From the NCBI RefSeq assembly GCF_045209745.1, contig NZ_CP109273.1, forward strand, positions 5,704,001-5,768,000: a stretch of 64,000 bases of DNA. Reading direction: 5' to 3'. The stretch is from Micromonospora sp045209745 (GTDB lineage: Bacteria; Actinomycetota; Actinomycetes; Mycobacteriales; Micromonosporaceae). Positions 1 to 8,101 of the stretch are shown one piece after another. Position 1 is the stretch's first letter. Every line of letters starts with the position of its first letter. Below the pieces are notes generated by a model. It worked only from the letters and a program-made list of their open reading frames with translations. It did not search any database and was not told the origin of the DNA. Made by a program: the position numbers and the translations under genes.

Positions 1-1
1 G

Positions 2-31
2 GCCCGCCTGGACATGTACTCGACGTGCTGA
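2..31 (+). CDS. 3' end of upstream gene (probable sigma factor), partial
   Basis: The first 31 bases read in frame 2 as a short C-terminal tail (ARLDMYSTC) ending in TGA. A strong Shine-Dalgarno (AAGGAGGAGAG) follows and then the membrane protein at 57, so the two are probably co-transcribed. Genes of the type found at 57 usually follow an ECF sigma factor gene, which is the only reason for naming it so. The visible piece is too short to identify on its own. Confidence 0.3.
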   Translation, partial: ARLDMYSTC

Positions 32-56
32 CCGCAGCCACCCGGAAGGAGGAGAG

Positions 57-1130
57 ATGACCGAGGAACACCTTGACCGGCTGGTTCGGGAAGCTGATCC
101 CGCTCGACTGGACGTCATCGGGCACCTCAGTGGGGTGAAGCAGACCCTCCTGGAGGAGATCATGTCCGATTCGACGCTCGATCGGTTCGTGGAACCACCG
201 CAACGGCAACCGCGGGCGGGGCGGAGAGTGCGTCGCTTCGCCAGCGTGGCGGCGGCGGTCGCGGTCCTCGCCAGCGTCCTGTCCGGGTCCGTTCTGCTGC
301 GTGAGCCCGAGGAGGTCGGTGAGGCGGATCCCGCGCCCACCGCCGGTGCTCCGGTCGTCTACTCGCCGGTGGCGATGCGGGCCGCGGAGAAGAATCCGCG
401 GCTGCTGATCAACCGGCCCGGTTGGAAGGCGGCCACCGTGTATGGGTTCACCCAGGAGCAGGGCACCATCGTGTTTCGCCGAGGCGATCGCGAGCTGGAG
501 ATGAACTGGTATCCGGCTGGTAATTACGCCGACCGTTACGCCGACCGTCTCAACGTCAGTCCGCCGAAGGCCGTGCAGGTCGACGGCTGGCCGGGGCACC
601 TGTTCGAGTACTCCGCTGGTGACTTCGCGGTGATGCTCCGTCCCCGCGACGGTGTCTTCGTCGAGATGCGTACCGGGGGTGACTGGTCCCGGAAGGAGTT
701 CGATCGGGTCCTCGCGAACGTCGTCCGGACGGATGCGCGTACGTGGTTGGGCGCGCTTCCGGCGGAGATTGTCACTCCCGAGCGGGTGCGGGCGCGGGCG
801 GCCGAGGTGCTCGCGGACGTGCCGCTCCCGCCGGCCTTCGACGTGGCGGCCCTGGCTGACGTTGGCGTCAACGATCCCTACCAGTTCGGCGTCGCTGTGA
901 CGTCTCGGGTGGGCTGCGCGTGGATCGCGCAGTGGCAGCGGGCGAAGGCGAGCGGGGACGACGCCGCGGTGCGGCGGGCCGGCGACGCGCTGCGGAGCAG
1001 CCACGGGTGGCGGGTGCTGCACCAGATGAACGACCGTGGTGACTGGCCGGAGGTGTTCTGGGAGAACGCCGACAGGGTCGTCGCCGGGGCTGTGCCGGCC
1101 GGGTACCGCGAGGCGCTGGGCTGTGCCTGA
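57..1130 (+). CDS. CU044_5270-like membrane protein
   Basis: A 357-residue protein with a charged cytoplasmic N-terminus (about 1-66), one hydrophobic membrane segment at about 67-87, and a long extracytoplasmic C-terminal region. The arrangement matches the actinobacterial CU044_5270 type of proteins encoded directly after ECF sigma factors, which may act as sigma partners. That role is inferred. The ATG at 57 is preceded at good spacing by AAGGAGGAGAG. The start lies 25 nt after the upstream stop, which suggests an operon. It converges on kamA, with a hairpin in the 62-nt gap. Confidence 0.7.
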   Translation: MTEEHLDRLVREADPARLDVIGHLSGVKQTLLEEIMSDSTLDRFVEPPQRQPRAGRRVRRFASVAAAVAVLASVLSGSVLLREPEEVGEADPAPTAGAPVVYSPVAMRAAEKNPRLLINRPGWKAATVYGFTQEQGTIVFRRGDRELEMNWYPAGNYADRYADRLNVSPPKAVQVDGWPGHLFEYSAGDFAVMLRPRDGVFVEMRTGGDWSRKEFDRVLANVVRTDARTWLGALPAEIVTPERVRARAAEVLADVPLPPAFDVAALADVGVNDPYQFGVAVTSRVGCAWIAQWQRAKASGDDAAVRRAGDALRSSHGWRVLHQMNDRGDWPEVFWENADRVVAGAVPAGYREALGCA

Positions 1131-1147
1131 GCGCGTCGGGCAGAACG

Positions 1148-1183
1148 GACGGCCCCCGGAGGCCAGCTTCCGGGGGTGCCGTC
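1148..1183. terminator. Hairpin terminator between convergent genes
   Basis: GACGGCCCCCGGA pairs with TCCGGGGG-TG-CCGTC across an 8-nt loop, with a 2-nt bulge in the right arm. It fills the gap between the membrane protein and convergent kamA, so it can serve both strands. There is no long T run, which is normal in actinobacteria. Confidence 0.7.
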
Positions 1184-1192
1184 TTCGGTGGG

Positions 1193-2599
1193 TCAGTCGT
1201 CGCGGTGGTCTGCCCACCACTGCTGGCCGCCCTCGGGCAGGGTGTCGATCGGGTCGTAGTAGGCGTAGCGCTTGTTGAGCGCCTCCAGGTCGGCGGACTC
1301 GATGGAGGTGCGGTAGTTCTTGGTCCAGTAGGAGATGCCGCGCTCGCGGTCGTAGTCGGTGAGCATGTGCACCCAGCGCTTGCCGACGAACGGGACGTCG
1401 CAGACGATGCGGGGGGTGGCGTAGCCGGGTAGGTAGCCCATGATGTCGTGCTGGAGTTGCTGGGCGTGCCAGACCGGCACCCGCCAGTGTTCGGCGTTGG
1501 GGATCATGTCGCACATGTAGAAGTAGTACGGCAGGATCCCGGCTTCGCCCTGGAGCGCGAAGCAGAGGTCGAGCAGTTCGGGGGTGGTGGCGTTGACGCC
1601 GCGCATGAGCACGCCCTGGTTGCGGACGTCGCGGACGCCGACGTCGAGGGCGGTCTGGGCGGCCTTGGCGACCAGTGGGGTGAGCGACTGGGCGTGGTTG
1701 ACGTGGGTGTGGATGGCGAGGTTGACGCCACGGCGGGCGGCGGTGCGGGCGACGCGTTCGAGGCCTTCGACGACGTCGGGCTGCAGCCAGTGCTGGGGCA
1801 GGCCCATGAGGGCCTTGGTGGCGAGCCGGATGTCGCGGACCGTGTCCAGTTCCAGCAGGCGCATGAGGTACGACTCGAGGTTGCGCCAGGGGACGTTGGC
1901 CACGTCGCCGCCGGAGACGACGACGTCGCGTACGCCGGGGTGGGCTTTGAGGTAGCCGATGTGGGCGTCGTAGCGGTCGACGGGCTTGAGGGTGAGTTTG
2001 AGCTTGTCCACGGCGGGGGTGGAGTTGCCGACGAGGTCCATGCGGGTGCAGTGCCCGCAGTACTGGGGGCAGGTGGAGAGCAGCTCGGCGAGGACCTTGG
2101 TGGGGTAGCGGTGGGTGAGCCCTTCGGCGACCCACATGTCGTGCTCGTGGAGGCTGTCGCGGCTGGCGTAGGGGTGTGACGGCCAGTCGGTGCGCCGGTC
2201 GGAGGCGACCGGGATCATGTAGCGGCGGATGGGGTCGGCGAGCAGCGCCTCGGTGGTGAGGGGCGCGAACGGCACCATCGTGTTGATCATTTGGGGTGGC
2301 ACCAGCATTGACATGGTGGCGAGGGCCTGCTGGTCGGCCTCGAGGTCGGTGTAGAAGCTGTCGTCGATGAGGTCGCCGAAGACGGTGCGGAGCTGCTTGA
2401 TGTTCTTGACGCAGTTGACGCGCTGCCACTGGGCGGATTCCCACTGGTCGCGGGTGATGTGACGCCAGCCGGGGAAGCGGGTCCAGTCGGGTTCGACCAG
2501 GGGGCGGCGGTGGTATTCGTAGGGCTGCCCGGCGGTCGGTACGGCGACCGGGGCGTGACGGGGCTGAGGGATGGTCTCAACCGGTTGGGTCTGGGTCAC
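1193..2599 (-). CDS. kamA: Lysine 2,3-aminomutase (radical SAM)
   Basis: Converts L-lysine to L-beta-lysine using SAM, a [4Fe-4S] cluster and PLP. The radical-SAM cluster motif CxxxCxxC is at C177, C181 and C184 (CPQYCGHC). The flanking text and the 468-residue length fit the KamA family. The GTG start at 2599 is preceded by GGAGGGG on the minus strand. It is divergent from the kdd-kamDE operon, and the shared 140-nt region is AT-rich for this genome. Because kamDE, kdd and kal lie beside it, the role is probably catabolic rather than antibiotic-related. Lysine over glutamate or arginine as substrate is inferred from that context. Confidence 0.88.
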   Translation of the reverse strand: MTQTQPVETIPQPRHAPVAVPTAGQPYEYHRRPLVEPDWTRFPGWRHITRDQWESAQWQRVNCVKNIKQLRTVFGDLIDDSFYTDLEADQQALATMSMLVPPQMINTMVPFAPLTTEALLADPIRRYMIPVASDRRTDWPSHPYASRDSLHEHDMWVAEGLTHRYPTKVLAELLSTCPQYCGHCTRMDLVGNSTPAVDKLKLTLKPVDRYDAHIGYLKAHPGVRDVVVSGGDVANVPWRNLESYLMRLLELDTVRDIRLATKALMGLPQHWLQPDVVEGLERVARTAARRGVNLAIHTHVNHAQSLTPLVAKAAQTALDVGVRDVRNQGVLMRGVNATTPELLDLCFALQGEAGILPYYFYMCDMIPNAEHWRVPVWHAQQLQHDIMGYLPGYATPRIVCDVPFVGKRWVHMLTDYDRERGISYWTKNYRTSIESADLEALNKRYAYYDPIDTLPEGGQQWWADHRDD

Positions 2600-2739
2600 G
2601 GCCCCTCCTCGGTGTAGCGGATGTTCAACGGGCCCGAAGGCTACTGGAAAATATTCGGTACAGAAACTAGTCTGCCGTAAGTTTTCCCGTTACGCGAGCC
2701 TTGACCGGGGCTTCGAGCGGCTGGACAGGGGAGGTCGGC
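2600..2739. promoter_or_regulatory. Divergent kamA / kdd promoter region
   Basis: About 140 nt between two divergent starts, with a distinctly AT-rich core at 2640-2690. A GGAAAA at 2646-2651 is mirrored by TTTTCC at 2682-2687, so one regulator could sit between the two promoters. Neither the -35/-10 pairs nor the regulator can be assigned with confidence. No regulator gene is present in the locus. Confidence 0.4.
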
Positions 2740-3801
2740 GTGACGTCACCGGTGGGACTGCACCGCGTCGTGCAACCGGCGGGGGTGCTGCCGCAGGCGG
2801 CTTGGCGCCTGGACGCGTCGGCGGCGATCGGGCCGAACGAGGTGCGGATCCGGGTGCAGCGGCTGAACCTGGACGCGGCGAGCTTCCGGCAGTTGTCGGA
2901 GAAGCACGGCGGGGACGGCGACGCGGTCCGCGCGGAGGTGCTGGAGATCATCGCGACCCGAGGGAAGATGCAGAACCCGGTGACCGGGTCCGGCGGGATG
3001 CTGATCGGCACGGTCGAGGAGGCTGGCCGGCGTTCCCCGCTCGGGCTCAGGCCCGGCGAGCGGGTCGCCACCCTGGTGTCGTTGACGCTGACCCCGCTGG
3101 TGGTGACCGACGGGTTGGCCCGCTGGGACGGGCGCAGCGAGCAGGTGCCCTGTGACGGGTGGGCGATCCTGTTCGCCCGTTCCATCGCCGCGGTGCTGCC
3201 CGACGACGAGGACCCCCAGTTGTCCCTGGCGGTGCTGGACGTGTGCGGGGCGCCCGCGTTGACCGCGCGGGTGGTGTCGCGCTACGTCGAGGATCGTCGC
3301 CGGGCCGGTGATCCGACGCCGGTGCGGGTCGCGGTCATCGGCGGGGCCGGTAAGAGTGGGTCACTGTCGTTGGCTGCGGCGCGGCGGGCGGGTGCCGCGC
3401 GTACCGTCGGGGTGGTGCCGGTGGCGGCGGAGCGTGACGCGCTGACGGCCGCCGGCCTGGCGTCGGTGGTGGCGTTGGCCGACGCCCGGGACCCGGTGGG
3501 GCTGTCCACGGCGGTGACCACCGCCCTGGGTGTTCCGGCGGACGTCACGGTGGTCTGCGTGGACGTGCCGGGGTGTGAGCACGGGGCGGTGTTGGCGACC
3601 GCGGACGGCGGCACAGTGATCTTCTTCTCGATGGCGACGAGCTTCTCCGCGGCGGCGTTGGGCGCGGAGGGGCTGGCCGCGGACGTGACGATGCTGGTGG
3701 GCAACGGGTACGTGCCGGGGCACGCGGAGTTGGCGTTGGGGCTGCTACGCGCCGAGCCTGGGGTGCGTCAGCTGTTCGCGGCGCGAGTCGCGGCAGACTG
3801 A
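2740..3801 (+). CDS. kdd: L-erythro-3,5-diaminohexanoate dehydrogenase
   Basis: Oxidatively deaminates 3,5-diaminohexanoate, the KamDE product, to 3-keto-5-aminohexanoate with NAD(P)+. The 353-residue protein has a zinc-free alcohol-dehydrogenase-like N-terminal half. A Rossmann segment follows around residue 185 with a glycine-rich turn (VAVIGGAGKSGS). I chose the GTG at 2740 because GGGAGG lies just upstream; an earlier in-frame start at 2701 lacks this. The stop is only 4 nt before the amidohydrolase start, so the operon is translationally compact. Identity rests on family resemblance plus the kamDE neighbours. Confidence 0.8.
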   Translation: MTSPVGLHRVVQPAGVLPQAAWRLDASAAIGPNEVRIRVQRLNLDAASFRQLSEKHGGDGDAVRAEVLEIIATRGKMQNPVTGSGGMLIGTVEEAGRRSPLGLRPGERVATLVSLTLTPLVVTDGLARWDGRSEQVPCDGWAILFARSIAAVLPDDEDPQLSLAVLDVCGAPALTARVVSRYVEDRRRAGDPTPVRVAVIGGAGKSGSLSLAAARRAGAARTVGVVPVAAERDALTAAGLASVVALADARDPVGLSTAVTTALGVPADVTVVCVDVPGCEHGAVLATADGGTVIFFSMATSFSAAALGAEGLAADVTMLVGNGYVPGHAELALGLLRAEPGVRQLFAARVAAD

Positions 3802-3805
3802 GGTC

Positions 3806-5377
3806 ATGACGAACCCCTCGACGTTGTACCGCGGCGGCGTGCTGCACTGCCCCGCCGACCCGAACGCGACCGCGCTTCTGGTGTCCGGTGGGCGGATCGC
3901 CTGGTTGGGGACCGACGGTGACGCGCCGCCGGCCGACCGGGTGGTGGAGCTGGATGGGGCGTTGGTGACGCCGGCGTTCGTCGACGCGCACGTGCACGCC
4001 ACCGACACCGGGTTGGCGTTGTCCGGGCTGGAGCTGTCCGGGGTGCGCTCGGCGGGGCAGTTGCTGGACGCGGTGGCCGGGTTCGCGGCGGGTCTGCCGG
4101 CGGACGCGGTGGTGCTGGGGCACGGTTGGGACGAGTCGGTCTGGTCGGATGCGACGTTGCCGGACGCGGCGGCATTGGATCGGGCGGCCAGTGGGCGGAG
4201 GGTGTACCTGTCGCAGGCGTCGATTCATTCGGCGTTGGTGTCGTCGGCGCTGCTGGCGGCGTGTCCGCAGGTGGTGGAGGCGGCCGGGTACGACGCGTCG
4301 GGGTGGTTGCGTCGTGACGCGCATCATGTGGTGCGGGCCGCGGCGCAGGGGTCGGTGAGTCGGGCGCAGCGGGTCGTCGCGCAGCGGGTGGCCCTGTCGC
4401 ACGCGGCGTCGCTGGGTATCGCGGCGGTGCACGAATGCGGTGGTCCGGAGATTTCCGACGAGGAGGACTTCACCGGCCTGTTGGGCATCTCCGGTGCGGG
4501 GTTGCCGGAGGTGTACGGGTACTGGGGTGAGTTGGGTGGTGCGGCGCGGGCCCGGGAGTTGGGTGCGGTGGGCGCCGGTGGTGACCTGTTCGCCGACGGG
4601 GCGTTGGGTGCGCGCACGGCGCACGTGTCGCAGGCGTACGGCGACGGTGACGGTGACGGCTGCGGGCACGGGTATCTGTCGGCGGAGCAGGTGCGTGATC
4701 ACCTGCTGGACTGCACGGCGCACGGCGTGCAGGGCGGTTTCCACGCGATCGGTGACGCGGCGGTCGGCACGGTGCTGGAAGGGTTCGCGGGGGCGGCGCG
4801 GACGGTGGGCGTGGAGCGGTTGCGGGCCGCGCGGCACCGTATCGAGCACGCGGAGGTCATGACCAAGCGGTTGATCGCCGGGTTCGTGGAGTACGGGGTC
4901 GTGGCGAGCATGCAGCCGGCGTTCGACCGGTTGTGGGGTGGCGCGGGCGGGATGTACGAGGCGCGGTTGGGTCTGGACCGGTCGTTGGAGTCGAACCCGG
5001 TGGGTGCGATGCACTCGGTGGGTGTGGCGTTGGCGTTCGGCTCGGATTCGCCGGTGACGCCGCTGGACCCGTGGGGGTCGGTGCGGGCGGCGGCGGCGCA
5101 CCACAACCCGGCGCAGCGGATGAGTGTGCGGGCGGCGTTCGCCGCGCACACCCGTGGTGGGTGGCGGGCCGTGCACCTGGATGTCGAGGGCGTCCTCGCT
5201 CTGGGTGCGCCGGCGACGTTCGCGGTGTGGTCGACGCCGGCGGGGGTGGAGCGGGGTCTGCCGGTGCTGCTGGCCGAGGACCCGGAGTTGCGGGGTCCGG
5301 AGGACCCGACGCCGTTGCCGGTGTGTCGGAGCCTGGTGCTGCGCGGTGAGGTCATCTATGAGGAAGGGTCGTTGTGA
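3806..5377 (+). CDS. YtcJ-like metal-dependent amidohydrolase
   Basis: A 523-residue amidohydrolase-superfamily enzyme of the YtcJ/AepA type. The metal-binding HxH is at H62/H64 (VDAHVHATDTG). A later RIEHAE histidine motif and GSDSPV aspartate motif complete the TIM-barrel ligand set. These enzymes hydrolyse C-N bonds in amides or cyclic compounds; the substrate here is unknown. It sits between kdd and kamD and overlaps kamD by 4 nt (GTGA), so it belongs to the lysine operon. It may feed N-acylated or cyclised lysine derivatives into the route, or remove a lactam side product. Both are guesses. Confidence 0.75.
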   Translation: MTNPSTLYRGGVLHCPADPNATALLVSGGRIAWLGTDGDAPPADRVVELDGALVTPAFVDAHVHATDTGLALSGLELSGVRSAGQLLDAVAGFAAGLPADAVVLGHGWDESVWSDATLPDAAALDRAASGRRVYLSQASIHSALVSSALLAACPQVVEAAGYDASGWLRRDAHHVVRAAAQGSVSRAQRVVAQRVALSHAASLGIAAVHECGGPEISDEEDFTGLLGISGAGLPEVYGYWGELGGAARARELGAVGAGGDLFADGALGARTAHVSQAYGDGDGDGCGHGYLSAEQVRDHLLDCTAHGVQGGFHAIGDAAVGTVLEGFAGAARTVGVERLRAARHRIEHAEVMTKRLIAGFVEYGVVASMQPAFDRLWGGAGGMYEARLGLDRSLESNPVGAMHSVGVALAFGSDSPVTPLDPWGSVRAAAAHHNPAQRMSVRAAFAAHTRGGWRAVHLDVEGVLALGAPATFAVWSTPAGVERGLPVLLAEDPELRGPEDPTPLPVCRSLVLRGEVIYEEGSL

Positions 5378-6933
5378 CCGGGAAGCTTGATCTTGATCCG
5401 GTGCTGGTGGCGCGGGCGCGGGAGTTGGCGCGTCGGGCCGGGCAGCCGGTGGTGGACCTGGCGCGCAGCCACACCACGGTGTCGGTGGAGCGGGCGGTGC
5501 TGCGGCTGGCCGGGGTGACCGGTGCCGATCCGGACGGTATTCCGTGGGTGAACCGGCTCGTCGACGCGGTCGCCGCGGATGTGGGGCTGGGGCACGGGGT
5601 GGCGGTGCCGGTGTTCGACGCGCTGGTGCGTGAGGGCAGCACCGATGTGACGTTGTTGGCGCAGAAGGCGGCCGCCGGGTCGGTGCGTTTCGCCCAGCCC
5701 ACCGGTCGGGCGGCGACGGCCCCCCGGTCGGCGGCGCGCAAGGCGGTCGGTGCGGGCATCCGGCGTATCGACCGGCGGCGCGCGGAACGTGACCGCCTCA
5801 TCCAGCGTCACGGTGACCCGAAGCAGCGGCCGTGGATCTACCTGATCGTGGCGACGGGGGACATCTACGAGGACATTCCGCAGGCGCAGGCGGCGGCGCG
5901 GGCCGGCGCGGACGTCATCGCGGTGATCCGCTCCACCGGGCAGTCGTTGCTGGACTTCGTGCCGGAGGGTGCGACCCGGGAGGGTTTCGCCGGCACGTAC
6001 GCCACGCAGGAGAACTTCCGGTTGATGCGCGCGGCCCTGGACGAGTCGTCGAAGGAGTTGGGCCGCTACGTGCGGTTGACCAACTACGCGTCCGGGCTGT
6101 GCATGCCGGAGATGGCGACCCTGGCGGGCCTGGAACGCCTCGACATGATGTTGAACGACTCGATGTACGGGATCCTGTTCCGCGACATCAACCCGGTTCG
6201 TACGTTTGTCGACCAGCGGTTCTCCCGGCAGGTGCACGCCCGCGCCGGGATCATCATCAACACCGGTGAGGACAACTACCTGACCACCGCCGACGCCGTC
6301 GACGAGGCGCACACGGTGACGGTGTCGCAGCTGCTCAACGAGTTCTTCGCGCACGAGGCGGGGTTGGCGGACTGGCAGTTGGGGTTGGGGCACGCGTTCG
6401 AGATCAACCCGGAGGTGCCGGAGTCGTTCCGGTTGGAGTTGGCGCACGCGTTGCTGGCCCGGGAGTTGTTCCCCGACGCCCCGCTGAAGTGGATGCCGCC
6501 GACGAAGCACATGACCGGCGACGTGTTCCGGGGCAATCTGCTCGACGGGTTCTTCAACCTGGCGGGCGCGCTGACCGGTCAGGGCATTCTGCTGGTGGGG
6601 ATGATGACCGAGGCGGTGGTGACGCCGTGGTTGTCGGACCGGGACATCGCCTTGCAGAACGTGCGGTACGTGCTGGGTGCGGCCGGTGGGCTGCACGAGG
6701 ACTTCGTGCCGGCGCCGGGCGGGTTCATCCGACGCCGGGCCAACCAGGTGCTCGGTGAGGCGCTGGACCTGCTGGAGCGCATCGGGGAGCAGACGTTGCT
6801 CACGGCGATCGCGGAGGGCACGTTCGGGATCATGAAGCGGCCCGCGGATCGGGGTAAGGGCCTCGACGGGGTCGCGGCGCACGAGGCGGACTACTGCAAC
6901 CCGGCCACCGAGATCCTGGAGGCGGCGGCGTGA
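5374..6933 (+). CDS. kamD: Beta-lysine 5,6-aminomutase, alpha subunit
   Basis: Large subunit of the adenosylcobalamin- and PLP-dependent lysine 5,6-aminomutase, which moves the terminal amino group of beta-lysine (or D-lysine) from C6 to C5. The 519-residue length and overall sequence match the KamD family. The GTG start overlaps the amidohydrolase stop, and its own stop overlaps kamE by 4 nt, so the two subunits are made by coupled translation. A cobalamin supply is required; no B12 biosynthesis gene is seen in this window. Confidence 0.88.
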   Translation: MTGKLDLDPVLVARARELARRAGQPVVDLARSHTTVSVERAVLRLAGVTGADPDGIPWVNRLVDAVAADVGLGHGVAVPVFDALVREGSTDVTLLAQKAAAGSVRFAQPTGRAATAPRSAARKAVGAGIRRIDRRRAERDRLIQRHGDPKQRPWIYLIVATGDIYEDIPQAQAAARAGADVIAVIRSTGQSLLDFVPEGATREGFAGTYATQENFRLMRAALDESSKELGRYVRLTNYASGLCMPEMATLAGLERLDMMLNDSMYGILFRDINPVRTFVDQRFSRQVHARAGIIINTGEDNYLTTADAVDEAHTVTVSQLLNEFFAHEAGLADWQLGLGHAFEINPEVPESFRLELAHALLARELFPDAPLKWMPPTKHMTGDVFRGNLLDGFFNLAGALTGQGILLVGMMTEAVVTPWLSDRDIALQNVRYVLGAAGGLHEDFVPAPGGFIRRRANQVLGEALDLLERIGEQTLLTAIAEGTFGIMKRPADRGKGLDGVAAHEADYCNPATEILEAAA

Positions 6934-7712
6934 GCGAGCGAACCGGCAAGCACAGCAGCGAGGCGCAGAAGCAGATCGTGCGGCCGTACGGGGACACCAC
7001 CGGCGACGGGATGGTGCAGGTGTCGTTCACCCTGCCGGTGAGCCACGACAAGCGGGCCGAGGGCGCGGCGACGCAGTTGGCCAACCGGATGGGCATCGAC
7101 CCGGCGATGGTCGTGCACGCCAAGCCGATGGGTGACGGGTTCACCTTCTTCGTGGTCTACGGGCGGGTCAATCACCTGGTTGACCTGGACGCGGTGCAGG
7201 TGGTGGAACGGGACTTCGCGTTGTTGTCGGCGAAGGACGTCAACACGGTGATCAAGCAGCGGTTGCGGCGCAAGCTGTCGGTGGTCGGGGCGTGCATCGG
7301 CACCGACGCGCACACCGTGGGCATCGACGCGATCCTCAACGTCAAGGGCATCGCGGGGGAGAAGGGCCTGGAGTACTACCGGGAGTTGAAAGTCACCAAC
7401 ATGGGTGCGCAGGTCAGCGTGCCGGAGTTGGTGGAGGCCGCCCGGGTGGAGAAGGCCGACGCGGTGCTCGTGTCGCAGGTGGTCACCCAACGTGACGCGC
7501 ACCTGCACAACACGCGGGAGATGTCCGCGGCCTTCCGGGAGGCGATGCCGGCGGGGCGGCGGCCACTGCTGATCGTCGGCGGTCCCCGGTTCGACGAGAC
7601 GATGACCGACGAGTTGGGCGTGGACCGGATCTTCGGCCGGGGCACCACGCCCGGCGAGGTGGCCAGCTACCTCGTGCACGCCCTGATCACACAGCGGAAG
7701 GCGATGGCATGA
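6930..7712 (+). CDS. kamE: Beta-lysine 5,6-aminomutase, beta (B12-binding) subunit
   Basis: Small subunit carrying the cobalamin-binding Rossmann domain. The DxHxxG base-off B12 motif is visible as DAHTVG at residues 126-131. K145 in the GEKGLEYY segment is a candidate for the lysine that forms the internal PLP aldimine in this family. The protein is 260 residues. It begins with GTG overlapping the kamD stop and ends overlapping the kal start (ATGA), so it is the middle of a translationally coupled chain. Confidence 0.88.
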   Translation: MSERTGKHSSEAQKQIVRPYGDTTGDGMVQVSFTLPVSHDKRAEGAATQLANRMGIDPAMVVHAKPMGDGFTFFVVYGRVNHLVDLDAVQVVERDFALLSAKDVNTVIKQRLRRKLSVVGACIGTDAHTVGIDAILNVKGIAGEKGLEYYRELKVTNMGAQVSVPELVEAARVEKADAVLVSQVVTQRDAHLHNTREMSAAFREAMPAGRRPLLIVGGPRFDETMTDELGVDRIFGRGTTPGEVASYLVHALITQRKAMA

Positions 7713-8101
7713 CCGAATCCAGGCTCGGGTTGACGGTGACGCACCGGCGGTACGTGCCGTACTCCCACGCCCACTACGCCGGCAACCTCGTCGACGGGGC
7801 GTACGCCCTCGCGTTGTTCGGGGACGTGGCGACCGAGGTGTGTATCCGCACCGACGGTGACGAGGGCCTGTTCGCCGGGTACGCCGACGTGCGGTTCCAC
7901 GCGCCGATCCGCGCCGGTGACGTGGTGGAGGTGACCGCGCGGGTGTCCCGGGTAGGCACCCGCAGCCGCACCCTGGAGCTGAGCTGCGCGGTGGTGTGCC
8001 GGGGCCGCCCGGACCGTTCCGAGTCCGCCGCCGAGGTCCTGGACCCGCCGATCGTGGCGGTCACTGCGACCGGCACCGTGGTCGTTCCCGCCGCGTCGTG
8101 A
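7709..8101 (+). CDS. kal: 3-aminobutyryl-CoA ammonia lyase (hotdog fold)
   Basis: A 130-residue hotdog-fold protein that resembles Kal, which deaminates 3-aminobutyryl-CoA to crotonyl-CoA in lysine fermentation. The conserved N-terminal block contains RRYVPYSHAHYAG, followed by DGAYALALFGD. A thioesterase activity cannot be excluded from the fold alone; position in a kamDE operon makes Kal the better call. It starts with ATGA overlap on kamE and ends with GTGA overlap on the next gene. Confidence 0.78.
   Translation: MTESRLGLTVTHRRYVPYSHAHYAGNLVDGAYALALFGDVATEVCIRTDGDEGLFAGYADVRFHAPIRAGDVVEVTARVSRVGTRSRTLELSCAVVCRGRPDRSESAAEVLDPPIVAVTATGTVVVPAAS

Noticed and set aside
3545..5176. A 543-codon open frame antisense to kdd and the amidohydrolase
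   Set aside because: Arg/Pro/His-rich composition from GC-biased third positions; the plus strand holds well-conserved enzymes.
5356..6882. A 508-codon open frame antisense to kamD
   Set aside because: Shadow of a recognisable B12-enzyme subunit; composition is low-complexity.
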